Assembly (NCBI RefSeq): GCF_000473205.1
Contig: NZ_KI421507.1
Location: forward strand, 2,133,862 to 2,197,861
Length of the DNA: 64,000 bases
Direction: 5' to 3'
Source of the DNA: Pseudophaeobacter arcticus DSM 23566
GTDB taxonomy: Bacteria; Pseudomonadota; Alphaproteobacteria; Rhodobacterales; Rhodobacteraceae
In this document: positions 23,798 through 32,559 of the stretch, in pieces
Layout: the number at the start of each line of letters is the position of its first letter
How positions within the stretch are numbered: the first letter of the stretch is position 1
Position numbers and translations under genes: made by a program
Notes under the pieces: generated by a model
What the model was told of the DNA's origin: nothing
The model's input: only the letters and a program-made list of their open reading frames with translations
Database searches by the model: none

Positions 23798-26072
23798 CCT
23801 TCAGTGCTTCCCATAGTTTCAGCGGTGTGAACGGCATGTCCACCTGCCGCAGGCCCTTATCCCAGGTGGCATCTTGAACCGCATTGGCCAATGCCGCCAG
23901 AGCGCCAACTGTCCCAGCCTCGCCGCAGCCCTTCATCCCCATTGGGTTTTGTGTCGAGGGCACCGGCTCAGAGGTAAATCCAATCATGGGGACGTCCTGC
24001 GCGCGCGGCAAGGCGTAGTCCATAAACGTTGCCGTGAGCAACTGACCCTCATCGTCGTAGACCACATGTTCCATCATCGCCTGGCCCAGCCCCTGCACCA
24101 CACCGCCATGCACCTGACCTTCGGCCAGCATCGGGTTGATCAAATTGCCAAAATCATCGACCACCGTATAACGGTCAACAGTGCAAACACCGGTTTCGGG
24201 ATCAATCACCACCTCAGCGATATGGGCGCCGTTTGGAAACGAGCGCCCCGGCAATTGCGCCCGCGCCGCGTGACGCAGCAAATCAAGGCGCCCTTTCGCG
24301 CGGGCCATCTCTGCCGCCTCCAACATTGAAGGCGTCAGGTTTGATCCCGGTGCCCGGAAGGTCTCGCCGTCAAAATTGACCGCCTCTTCCTCGACGCCCA
24401 TTTCTTCGGCCAGGAAAGGTGTAAAGGCGGCTACCATCACATCCACAGTCGCCAAGGTGGCATTGGCCTGCGTGGTCACCGAGCGCGACCCGCCAGTGCC
24501 GCCGCCCTTGGCGATGCGGTCGCTGTCGCCCTGAATGGTCGAGATCATCTCGGCAGGAATACCCGTCTGATCCGCAAGGAACTGGGCATAGACAGTTTCA
24601 TGCCCCTGCCCGTTGCTTTGCGTGCCAACATAGATATTCACCCGGCCATCCTCCAGAAATTCGACTTCTGCACCTTCTGAAGGGTCGCCCAAAATACTTT
24701 CGATATAGTAACACAGGCCAAGACCACGCAGTTTCCCGGTCTCTGCATCGGCAGCACGACGGGTCGCAAACCCTGCAATATCAGCTTCGTCTTCGGCGCG
24801 CGTCAGGATCATGCCAAAATCCCCAACATCGTAGCTTTCGCCGGTTACCGTGGCATAGGGGAAATTACCCGGCGCAATAAAGTTGCGACGGTGCAGTTCA
24901 AGCGGGTCAACCCCCAGCTCCCGCGCGGCGCGGTCCATCACCCGTTCCAGCACATAAATCGCCTCGGGGCGCCCAGCGCCGCGATAGGCATCCACCTGGG
25001 TGGTATTGGTATAGATGCCTTCCACCTGCAGCCAGGCGGTTTTGATATCATAGACCCCGGCCAGGACCCGGCTGAACAGCTGGGTCTGGATCGGCTGGCC
25101 AAACTGCGAATTATACGCCCCAAGGTTACAGCGCGTCTGCACCCGGTAGGCGGTAATCTTCAGATCCGCGTCAAAGGCCAGCTCTGCCAGCGAGGTAAGA
25201 TCGCGCCCGCCGTTGTCGCTGAGCATGGCCTCGGTACGGTCCGACATCCAGAACACCGGCTTCTCCAGCGTCCTGGCGGCATGGGCGACGACAAAATACT
25301 CCGGATAGGTCATCGCTTTCATGCCAAAGCCACCGCCGACATCCGGCGTCACCACATGCACGTCCTCTTCTGCCAGATGCAGCTTGGCCGCCAGCTGGCT
25401 TTTGGTGCCCCAGACGCCCTGCCCACCATAGGTGAAATGCAAACGCCCCTCGTCCCAGGTCGCAAAACAGCCCCGTGGTTCCATGGCGTTGACGATAATG
25501 CGGTTGTCTTCAACCTGCAGCGACACGGTATGGGCTGCCGCCTCAAAGGCCGCTTGTGTTGCGGCCTCATCCCCCATGCCCCAGTCAAAGGCGCTGTTGG
25601 TTGGCGCCTCCGGGTGCAGCGGTTCACCACCAGCCTGCAGGTCCAGCTTGACCGGAAGATCGTCAATATCCAGCTCAATCAGCTCACCCGCGTCACGGGC
25701 CTGATCCAGGGTCTCGGCAATGACAACGGCGATGGGCTCCCCGACAAAGCGCACACGCCCATCAGCCAGCATATGGCGTTCAGGTGCGGCACCGTCGCTG
25801 CCGTCGCGGTTCTTGACCACGGTGGCATCCATGGTGGTGGTCAGCCCCGCCGCCTGAAGGTCCGCGAGGGTCAGCACCATATGCACCCCCTCGGCGGCGC
25901 GGGCCTCCTCCAGATCCAGGGTCGAAATCACCCCATGGGCAACCGGACTGCGCAGAACCCAGGCCCGCAGTGCCTCCGCCGGGGCGCAGTCTTCGATATA
26001 ACGCCCATGCCCGGTCAGAAACCGGACATCTTCGACCCGTTTGACCGGCTGACTTTTTCCAAATTTTTCCAT
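23778..26072 (-). CDS. Xanthine dehydrogenase/CoxL-family molybdopterin subunit (form II)
   Basis: 764 residues, usual for the large subunit of molybdenum hydroxylases. GRYIEDCAPAEALRAWVLRSPVAH is the N-terminal family signature. The Mo-site loop reads AYRGAGR (362-368), the form II version, not the AYRCSFR of true CO dehydrogenase. The catalytic glutamate is Glu718 in GMKGCGEAG. It should hydroxylate an aldehyde or heterocycle in the presence of FAD and 2Fe-2S subunits, but no CoxM or CoxS gene lies beside it; the partners must be elsewhere. It is followed, with overlap, by the DUF2235 hydrolase gene. Confidence 0.88.
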   Translation of the reverse strand: MEKFGKSQPVKRVEDVRFLTGHGRYIEDCAPAEALRAWVLRSPVAHGVISTLDLEEARAAEGVHMVLTLADLQAAGLTTTMDATVVKNRDGSDGAAPERHMLADGRVRFVGEPIAVVIAETLDQARDAGELIELDIDDLPVKLDLQAGGEPLHPEAPTNSAFDWGMGDEAATQAAFEAAAHTVSLQVEDNRIIVNAMEPRGCFATWDEGRLHFTYGGQGVWGTKSQLAAKLHLAEEDVHVVTPDVGGGFGMKAMTYPEYFVVAHAARTLEKPVFWMSDRTEAMLSDNGGRDLTSLAELAFDADLKITAYRVQTRCNLGAYNSQFGQPIQTQLFSRVLAGVYDIKTAWLQVEGIYTNTTQVDAYRGAGRPEAIYVLERVMDRAARELGVDPLELHRRNFIAPGNFPYATVTGESYDVGDFGMILTRAEDEADIAGFATRRAADAETGKLRGLGLCYYIESILGDPSEGAEVEFLEDGRVNIYVGTQSNGQGHETVYAQFLADQTGIPAEMISTIQGDSDRIAKGGGTGGSRSVTTQANATLATVDVMVAAFTPFLAEEMGVEEEAVNFDGETFRAPGSNLTPSMLEAAEMARAKGRLDLLRHAARAQLPGRSFPNGAHIAEVVIDPETGVCTVDRYTVVDDFGNLINPMLAEGQVHGGVVQGLGQAMMEHVVYDDEGQLLTATFMDYALPRAQDVPMIGFTSEPVPSTQNPMGMKGCGEAGTVGALAALANAVQDATWDKGLRQVDMPFTPLKLWEALKDGTKAA

Positions 26073-26119
26073 GCTCGCCCCCTGTTCGCGCTGGCTGGTG
26101 CTTTCAGGGGACCTTAGCC

Positions 26120-27286
26120 TTAGTGGCGCGCTTGTCCAGAGAGCTCAATCACCGTCGCCACGTCAGACAACCCGTAACCATTGAACTGCGTGCTCATGGC
26201 AGAGGAATAGGCACCGAGCCCCGGAAACAAGACATAGTCGCCCGTCTGGCTGTCCGCAGGCAGCGGCAGGCCATCTGGCAATCGGTCCAGACTGTCGCAG
26301 GTGGGGCCAAAAACCACCCTAGGGCTGCGCCCTGCCTGCCGGTGCCGCCCTTCTGCGCTGACCACCTCGACCCGTCCCGGCAGCCCCATATCGCGGATAT
26401 CAACCAGACCGCCGTAGATCCCGTCGTTCAGAAACACCATATTGCCGCCCTCGCGCATCCCCTTGATCCGCGCCGCCAATGTGAAGGATTCTGAGACCAT
26501 GGCCCGGCCCGGCTCACAAATCAGCTGCGGCGGCGTGGGACCAAAGGCCTCAGCAACGGCTCCCTTGATGGCGGCAAAGACCCGCTCCAGATCCGGCGCA
26601 ACCCCATCGCGATTGGCGGCAAAGCCTCCGCCGACATTCAGCCGGGCAATAGGGACACCCGCTGCATCAACAATCCGCTTGGCCGCATGGATATATTCGA
26701 CCCAGGCCGTGGCATCCTCACACTGGGTGCCGGGATGAAAACACAGCGCCGGAGTCCAGCCCTCAGCGGCGACGCGTTTCAGCAGGGCAACGGCCTCATC
26801 CGGGGCCGCGCCAAATTTGCTGCCAAAGTCATAGGCCGCGCCCTCCACCGGCAGGGCAAAACGCACCGCGATCTCCTTGTCACGCGGCACGGCAGTCAGC
26901 TTGTCCAATTCGGACCACTCATCCACCGACCAACTCGCCACATCATGGGAAATCCCCGCAGCAATCTCGGCCATGGAGCGCACCGGGTTGTTGTAGTGCA
27001 TCACCGCATCCGGGCTGGCCAGACGCACCGCAGCCATCTCAGCCGGAGAGGCGACATCAAAGGCCGAGATCCCGGCCGCGACCAGGTTCGACAACACCGC
27101 CTGATGCGGGTTGGCCTTGACCGCATAGGTGACCAAACCGTCAAATCCTGCCTGAAACCGCTCCGCCACCTGATGCAGCACCCGCGGCGAGAAATAAAGG
27201 ATCGGGTGATCCGGGTTGTGTCGCGCCAAGTGCGTTTCAGGGTCAAGCCATAGCGGTGGGATGTGCTGCATCTGGTAAAGCCTCAT
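26120..27286 (-). CDS. PLP-dependent ornithine/diamino acid decarboxylase (fold III)
   Basis: 388 residues, compact like bacterial and eukaryote-type ornithine decarboxylases. The PLP lysine is Lys57 in TYAVKANP. HPGTQC, LNVGGGFAANR and CEPGRAMVSES follow, and the second-subunit site VFGPTCDSLDRL has the Cys-Asp pair that holds the substrate distal amine. The product would be putrescine (or cadaverine). It is divergent from an Lrp-type regulator, and the putrescine-type catabolic cluster 10 kb away makes a polyamine role attractive. Substrate choice between ornithine and lysine is not decided. Confidence 0.85.
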   Translation of the reverse strand: MRLYQMQHIPPLWLDPETHLARHNPDHPILYFSPRVLHQVAERFQAGFDGLVTYAVKANPHQAVLSNLVAAGISAFDVASPAEMAAVRLASPDAVMHYNNPVRSMAEIAAGISHDVASWSVDEWSELDKLTAVPRDKEIAVRFALPVEGAAYDFGSKFGAAPDEAVALLKRVAAEGWTPALCFHPGTQCEDATAWVEYIHAAKRIVDAAGVPIARLNVGGGFAANRDGVAPDLERVFAAIKGAVAEAFGPTPPQLICEPGRAMVSESFTLAARIKGMREGGNMVFLNDGIYGGLVDIRDMGLPGRVEVVSAEGRHRQAGRSPRVVFGPTCDSLDRLPDGLPLPADSQTGDYVLFPGLGAYSSAMSTQFNGYGLSDVATVIELSGQARH

Positions 27287-27290
27287 GTGT

Positions 27291-27342
27291 TTTGCCTATT
27301 TTCGGGCGTTTTGGCGTCGATATCCTTCGGCACTTTGCCTAT
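27291..27342. promoter_or_regulatory. Direct repeat TTTGCCTAT in the decarboxylase/Lrp intergenic region
   Basis: TTTGCCTAT occurs at 27291-27299 and again at 27334-27342, 43 bases apart (about four helical turns) and followed by ATTTTCGG or ATTGACG. Such phased repeats are typical of Lrp-family wrapping sites. It covers the only control region between the divergent genes. Confidence 0.45.
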
Positions 27343-27378
27343 ATTGACGAAAACTCCCGGCAGATTGCAGGCATTGAG

Positions 27379-27813
27379 ATGAAAACAGACGAAACCGACC
27401 AGCAACTTTTGACCCTGTTGCGGGAAAATGCCCGCCGCCCGGTCTCTGATCTTGCCCGTGCGCTTGGGCTTGCCCGCACCACGGTGCAGGCGCGGATTGA
27501 GCGGTTGGAAAGCACCCGCGTGATTGAGGGCTATACGCTGCGCAGCTCTGCCGCGACACGCCCGCCGCTGCAGGCCACGGTGTTGATCTCGATCGAGCCG
27601 CGCTCTGGCCCCGAGGTGCTGTCGCGGCTGCGCAGCCTGTCGGGGGTTGAGGTGGTGCATACCACCTCGGGGCGGTTTGATCTTTTGGCCCAGGTGGTGG
27701 CCCAGACCACAGCCGAGCTGGACCAGACCATTGATCGCATCGGCGAGGCCCGTGGCGTCCGCTCTTCCGAGAGCCTGATTCATCTGGCAACCAAGCTGGA
27801 CCGCACCCCCTAG
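27379..27813 (+). CDS. Lrp/AsnC-family regulator, probably of the divergent decarboxylase
   Basis: 144 residues from MKTDETDQQLLTLLRENARR. The winged HTH (PVSDLARALGLARTTVQARIERLE) is followed by the RAM domain (ATVLISIEPRSGPEVLSRL, VHTTSGRFDLLAQV), where GRFDLL is the ligand-site signature. The start was chosen to match Lrp proteins; an upstream ATG in frame adds 41 unrelated residues overlapping the promoter. It faces the decarboxylase gene with direct repeats between them, so it likely senses an amino acid and controls that gene. Confidence 0.85.
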   Translation: MKTDETDQQLLTLLRENARRPVSDLARALGLARTTVQARIERLESTRVIEGYTLRSSAATRPPLQATVLISIEPRSGPEVLSRLRSLSGVEVVHTTSGRFDLLAQVVAQTTAELDQTIDRIGEARGVRSSESLIHLATKLDRTP

Positions 27814-27932
27814 GGTTCTGACCCCAGGGAACCGCCTTTTAGCCAGCAAGGCTGCACCATGGCTTTCCCTTTGCGCGCCCATTCGTTATTGGATGCAACA
27901 ACCCCGAATTCAACCGACGCAGGACGACCCTC

Positions 27933-30900
27933 ATGGCACTGGACAAGACATTCGACGCGGCCGAAGCTGAAAGCCGCCTATACAAAGCCTGGGAAGAGGC
28001 CGGCTGCTTTAAAGCTGGCGCCAATGCCGAGCCTGAGGCCTCGACCTATTGCATCATGATCCCGCCGCCCAATGTCACTGGCGTGCTGCATATGGGCCAT
28101 GCCTTTAACAACACGCTGCAGGATATCCTGATCCGCTGGAAGCGTATGCAGGGCTTTGACACCCTGTGGCAGCCGGGCTGCGACCACGCAGGCATCGCCA
28201 CGCAAATGGTGGTGGAGCGCGAGCTGGCGAAAGAAGGCAAGAAACGCACCGACTTTAGCCGCCCTGACTTTCTCGCCAAGATCTGGCAATGGAAAGAGCA
28301 GTCCGGCGGGACCATCATTGAGCAGCTCAAACGCCTGGGCGCGTCCTGCGATTTTGACCGCACCGCCTTTACCATGGCGGGGGCAGCAGGCGACACCCGT
28401 ACCGGCCACGAGAACTCGCCCAATTTCCACGATGCCGTGATCAAGGTCTTTGTGGAGATGTACAACAAGGGGCTGATCTATCGCGGCAAGCGTCTGGTCA
28501 ACTGGGACCCGCATTTTGAGACCGCGATCTCTGACCTTGAGGTGGAGAATATCGAGGTCGCGGGCCACATGTGGCACTTCAAATATCCGCTGGCGAATGG
28601 CGCGACCTATACCTATGTCGAGAAGGATGAGGACGGCAATGTTACGCTCACTGAAGAGCGTGACTATATCTCCATCGCCACCACCCGGCCCGAAACCATG
28701 CTGGGCGACGGCGCGGTTGCGGTGCACCCCTCGGATGAACGCTATGCGCCCATCGTTGGTATGCTCTGCGAAATCCCCGTTGGCCCCAAGGCGCAGCGCC
28801 GCCTGATCCCGATCATCACGGATGAATACCCCGATAAGGACTTTGGCTCTGGCGCGGTGAAGATCACCGGCGCGCATGATTTCAATGACTATCAGGTCGC
28901 CAAACGCGGCGGCATTCCGATGTATAACCTGATGGACACCAAGGCAAATATGCGCGCCGATGGCGCGCCATATGTGGAAGAGGCCGCCATCGCCCAAGCC
29001 ATCGCCAATGGCAAACAGGACTTCACCGAGGCCAGCATCGCCGCGATGAATCTGGTGCCGGAAGAGTATCGCGGGCTGGATCGGTTTGAGGCCCGCAAAC
29101 GCGTGGTGGCCGATATCACCGCCGAAGGTCTGGCCGTGATGCATACCGTCACCAAGGTGGTCAAGGATGAGGACGGCAACGAGACTGAGGTCTCCGAGAC
29201 CGTGCCTTATGTTGAGGCCAAGCCGATCATGCAGCCTTTTGGCGACCGCTCCAAGGTGGTGATCGAACCAATGCTGACTGACCAGTGGTTTGTTGACGCC
29301 GAAAAGATCGTTGGCCCCGCCCTGGACGCGGTGAAAGACGGCACCGTCAAGATCCTGCCCGAGAGCGGTGAGAAAACCTATTACCACTGGCTGGAAAACA
29401 TCGAGCCCTGGTGCATCTCACGCCAGCTCTGGTGGGGCCACCAGATCCCGGTTTGGTATGGGCCGACCAAAGATGCTCTTGAAGATTTCGACAACTACAA
29501 AGGCACTTCAAGAACTTTCTGTGGGGCGACAGAAGAAGAAGCGATTGCACTCGCGCAGGCTTACTACGGTGAGAGCGCAACTGTTTCCGTTGACGCAGAG
29601 GGAACTGAATTCGAGTACATGACAATGTACGAAAATGAAGGTGACACCGAAGGTAGTTCGACAGTTTCTCTGACCCGCGACCCCGACGTGCTCGACACCT
29701 GGTTCTCCTCCGGCCTCTGGCCGATCGGTACGCTGGGCTGGCCGGAGTGGAGCGAGGACACGCAGAAATACTTCCCGACCTCGACGCTGGTCACCGGGCA
29801 GGACATCCTGTTCTTCTGGGTTGCGCGCATGATGATGATGCAGCTGGCGGTGGTCGATCAGATCCCGTTCGATACCGTCTACCTGCATGGTCTGGTGCGC
29901 GACGCCAAGGGCAAGAAGATGTCGAAATCCACCGGCAACGTCATCGACCCTCTGGACATCATCAAGGAATACGGCGCCGACGCGCTGCGCTTTACCAATG
30001 CGGCCATGGCCAGCCTCGGCGGCGTGCTCAAGCTCGACATGAAGCGGATCGAGGGCTATCGCAACTTTGTCACCAAGATCTGGCAGGCCTGCTCCTATGG
30101 CGAGAGCCAGATTGATGCCTTCTCGGTCACCCGCGACAGCACCCCGCCCAAGGCGAGCCTGCCGCTCAACCGCTGGATCATCGGCGAGATCGCCAAGCTG
30201 CGCGAAGAGGTCGATGCGGGCTTCGAGAGCTTCCGCTTCAATGACGCCGCCAATGCGATCTATGCCACCTTCTGGAACACCTTCTGCGACCGCTATCTGG
30301 AATTCACCAAACCGGTATTCCAGGGCGATGATGCGGCTGCCAAGGAAGAAACCCGCGCCACCTTTGCCTGGGCGATTGATCAGGCGCTGATCCTGATGCA
30401 CCCGATCATGCCCTTTGTGACTGAGGAGCTGTGGAATGCCACCGAAGGGCGCGGCGTCAAGATGGGCGAGGCCTCCAAGATGCTGGCCCATGCCGCCTGG
30501 CCGAGCTACCGCGCTGCCGATCTGGTAGATGCCGAGGCCGAGGCCGAAATGAACTGGGTCATCGCGGTGATTGGCAATGTGCGCTCGGCCCGCTCGCAGC
30601 TGAACGTGCCGTCGGGTTCCATCGTGCCGATGCTGGTCACCGAAATGGACGCTGCGGCACAGGGCTATTGGGATCGCAACGCAGAGCTGATCCTGAACAA
30701 GGCCCGCATTGAAAGCCTGACCCAGGCAAAGGACCTGCCCAAAGGCTGTATTTCAATCGCCGCTCCGGGGGCATCCTTTGCGCTGCCTCTGGCCGATATC
30801 ATTGATGTTGCGGCAGAAAAGGCACGTCAGGAAAAGAACCTTGGCAAATTGACCAAGGAGCTGGGCGGGTTGCGTGGGCGGTTGAAAAACCCCAAATTCG

Positions 30901-31013
30901 CCGCCTCGGCCCCCGAAGAGGTGGTGGCAGAAGCCCGCGAAAACCTGGCCCTGCGCGAAGAGGAAGAAGCCAAGATCAAAGACGCCCTGGCGCGCCTGCA
31001 GGAAATTGGCTAG
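27933..31013 (+). CDS. valS: Valyl-tRNA synthetase
   Basis: 1026 residues. The class I signatures are HMGH at 53-56 (PPPNVTGVLHMGHA) and KMSKS at 662-666. The CP1 editing domain spans about 200-480 (TTRPETMLGD and later DFNDYQVAKRG), and the C-terminal coiled arm (EKARQEKNLGKLTKELGGLRGRLKNPKFAASAPEEVVAEAREN) matches ValRS. Residues about 510-586 (nucleotides 29,461-29,690) use quite different codons (GAA, GCA, GGT, AGA, TCA) with lower GC than the surroundings and carry an acidic insertion beyond the compact sequence of many ValRS. The frame stays open, so the enzyme is presumably functional. Confidence 0.96.
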   Translation: MALDKTFDAAEAESRLYKAWEEAGCFKAGANAEPEASTYCIMIPPPNVTGVLHMGHAFNNTLQDILIRWKRMQGFDTLWQPGCDHAGIATQMVVERELAKEGKKRTDFSRPDFLAKIWQWKEQSGGTIIEQLKRLGASCDFDRTAFTMAGAAGDTRTGHENSPNFHDAVIKVFVEMYNKGLIYRGKRLVNWDPHFETAISDLEVENIEVAGHMWHFKYPLANGATYTYVEKDEDGNVTLTEERDYISIATTRPETMLGDGAVAVHPSDERYAPIVGMLCEIPVGPKAQRRLIPIITDEYPDKDFGSGAVKITGAHDFNDYQVAKRGGIPMYNLMDTKANMRADGAPYVEEAAIAQAIANGKQDFTEASIAAMNLVPEEYRGLDRFEARKRVVADITAEGLAVMHTVTKVVKDEDGNETEVSETVPYVEAKPIMQPFGDRSKVVIEPMLTDQWFVDAEKIVGPALDAVKDGTVKILPESGEKTYYHWLENIEPWCISRQLWWGHQIPVWYGPTKDALEDFDNYKGTSRTFCGATEEEAIALAQAYYGESATVSVDAEGTEFEYMTMYENEGDTEGSSTVSLTRDPDVLDTWFSSGLWPIGTLGWPEWSEDTQKYFPTSTLVTGQDILFFWVARMMMMQLAVVDQIPFDTVYLHGLVRDAKGKKMSKSTGNVIDPLDIIKEYGADALRFTNAAMASLGGVLKLDMKRIEGYRNFVTKIWQACSYGESQIDAFSVTRDSTPPKASLPLNRWIIGEIAKLREEVDAGFESFRFNDAANAIYATFWNTFCDRYLEFTKPVFQGDDAAAKEETRATFAWAIDQALILMHPIMPFVTEELWNATEGRGVKMGEASKMLAHAAWPSYRAADLVDAEAEAEMNWVIAVIGNVRSARSQLNVPSGSIVPMLVTEMDAAAQGYWDRNAELILNKARIESLTQAKDLPKGCISIAAPGASFALPLADIIDVAAEKARQEKNLGKLTKELGGLRGRLKNPKFAASAPEEVVAEARENLALREEEEAKIKDALARLQEIG

Positions 31014-31043
31014 GCGGACCGCGCCCAAATAGACAGGTGACAG

Positions 31044-31072
31044 AAACGCCCGCCACCGCGCGGGCGTTTTTT
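31044..31072 (+). terminator. Terminator after valS
   Basis: ACGCCCGC (31046-31053) pairs with GCGGGCGT (31060-31067) around CACCGC, followed by a run of six T. It lies 30 bases after the valS stop. Confidence 0.88.
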
Positions 31073-31204
31073 CATATGTAACCTATATTTTTGATATTTT
31101 TTGGTATTTTCACTCGCTTACGGGGAAAATGTCTGTCGGCTCACCATTGTCTTTGCCTTGGTTCTGTATCAGCTTGTTGCATATTACAGGAGGGAGTTCT
31201 GAAG

Positions 31205-31498
31205 ATGCCAAAGGGCTATTGGATCGCACATGTCGATGTTGACGACTTGGATCGGTACAAGGAATATATCGCAGCCAATGCAGCGCCCTTTGCCGAATAT
31301 GGCGCGCGTTTTCTGGTGCGGGGTGGTGCCAAAGAGGTCCGCGAAGGCAAGATGCGCGCCCGGACCGTGGTGATCGAATTCAAGGATTTCCCGACAGCAA
31401 GATCCTGTTATGATAGTGTCTCTTATCAGGATGCCAAAGCGCTGCGGGATCCGGTTTCAACCGGCGACATGGAGATTGTCGAAGGCTACGATAACTAG
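31205..31498 (+). CDS. DUF1330 family protein
   Basis: 97 residues from MPKGYWIAHVDVDDLDRYKEYI. The MPKGYWI start, the FLVRGGAKEVREGKMRARTVVIEF strand pair and the DSVSYQDAKALRDPVSTGDMEIVEG ending are the full DUF1330 (dimeric ferredoxin-like alpha/beta-barrel) pattern. The biochemical role of the family is unsettled. AGGAGGGAG about ten bases upstream supports the start. The gene is monocistronic. Confidence 0.88.
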   Translation: MPKGYWIAHVDVDDLDRYKEYIAANAAPFAEYGARFLVRGGAKEVREGKMRARTVVIEFKDFPTARSCYDSVSYQDAKALRDPVSTGDMEIVEGYDN

Positions 31499-31657
31499 CA
31501 CCAAAAGCTTGACCAGCTGACAGGTTTTGGGCCTACTTACAACGTTGATTGGTCAGGTTCTCGGGGTCAGATAGATCGACCCAACCAAAGGTTTACACAA
31601 TTGGCCAGGTGCGGCTCACCGCCGCTCCGGCCCTTGGATCCACGGAGTATCCCTGAC

Positions 31658-32119
31658 ATGCTCAAGAAATTATTTCAGGCCTTCAGACCCGCCGACCCGC
31701 CAGCACTTCCCGATCCGGATGCAGAACTGGCTTTGGGCGCATTGCTGGTGCGGGTCGCAAAATCGGACCGCGAATATAAGCTGGAAGAGATCAGCCTGAT
31801 TGATCGGATCCTGTCGCGGCTGTACCAGCATGACGCGATTGAGGCTGCCAAGGTCCGGGCCACCTGCGAGAAATTGCATTCCGCCGCCCCCGAGACAGAC
31901 ACCTTTGGCCGCCTGATCCGCGAGACCACCGGGCTGGACGAACGTCTGGCGGCGCTGGATGCACTGTGGGAAGTGGTCCTGGCCGACAACAATGAACACG
32001 AAGGCGAGGTTCGCATTCTTGAAGAAGCCTATAAGGCCATGGGGCTGTCCTTTGCGGACAATGAGGCGTCGCGCAGCAAAGCCCAGGCCAAGTTCGCGGC
32101 CAGCCTAGAGGACAAATAA
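31658..32119 (+). CDS. TerB-family protein 1
   Basis: 153 residues. LGALLVRVAKSDREYKLEEISLIDRILSRLY and DALWEVVLADNNEHEGEVRILEEAYKAMGLS are the two metal-binding TerB repeats, with the acidic D/E pairs. TerB proteins occur in tellurite and stress islands but also as lone cytosolic proteins (COG4103 type), as here. A GGAG ribosome site lies about ten bases before MLKKLFQ. Its stop and the start of the second TerB share one base, so the two paralogues are translated together. Confidence 0.85.
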   Translation: MLKKLFQAFRPADPPALPDPDAELALGALLVRVAKSDREYKLEEISLIDRILSRLYQHDAIEAAKVRATCEKLHSAAPETDTFGRLIRETTGLDERLAALDALWEVVLADNNEHEGEVRILEEAYKAMGLSFADNEASRSKAQAKFAASLEDK

Positions 32120-32559
32120 TGTTTAAAGAACTGCTGGCCCTTCTTTTGGCTCCCGCACCAGAGCCTTTGACGGATGAAGGGGCGCGCATGGCGCTGACCG
32201 CGCTTTTGGTCCGTATTGCCCGCTCTGATCACAACTATTCCGAAGTTGAGAAAGACCGCATAGACCGGATCATCTGCTCCCGGTTTGGCCAGGATGCCGG
32301 TGGCGCGATCATTCTGCGCGAGCAGGCCGAGGCGATGGAGGCCGAAGCCCCGGATACGGTGCGCTTTACCCGCGCCATCAAAGAGGCCGTCACCCTGGAA
32401 GATCGCATTGGCGTTGTCGAAGCCATGTGGCAAGTGGTGCTGGCGGATGGGCGCCGCGACGCTGGTGAAGATGCCGTGATGCGGCTGACCGCGAAACTGC
32501 TGGGCGTGAGCGATCTGGACAGTGCCAAGGCACGCAAACGGATGGAAGAAACCACATGA
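32119..32559 (+). CDS. TerB-family protein 2
   Basis: 146 residues, clearly paralogous to the preceding protein: ALTALLVRIARSDHNYSEVEKDRIDRIICSRF and EAMWQVVLADGRRDAGEDAVMRLTAKLLGV align with its two repeats. The start overlaps the upstream stop by one base (TAATG), and its stop overlaps the next start by four. This tight trio suggests that the two TerB proteins and the PhnD-like protein act together. The ligand may be a metal ion, by analogy with the family. Confidence 0.85.
   Translation: MFKELLALLLAPAPEPLTDEGARMALTALLVRIARSDHNYSEVEKDRIDRIICSRFGQDAGGAIILREQAEAMEAEAPDTVRFTRAIKEAVTLEDRIGVVEAMWQVVLADGRRDAGEDAVMRLTAKLLGVSDLDSAKARKRMEETT

Noticed and set aside
23778..26072. True aerobic CO dehydrogenase large subunit
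   Set aside because: The active-site loop is AYRGAGR instead of AYRCSFR, so the selenium/copper-binding cysteine is missing.
24891..26117. 408-codon plus-strand frame opposite the molybdoenzyme gene
   Set aside because: The minus-strand gene has complete family motifs; the plus frame has none.
27978..29387. Long open frame (469 codons) on the minus strand inside valS
   Set aside because: Antisense shadow of a conserved synthetase; the frame closes where the codon composition changes.
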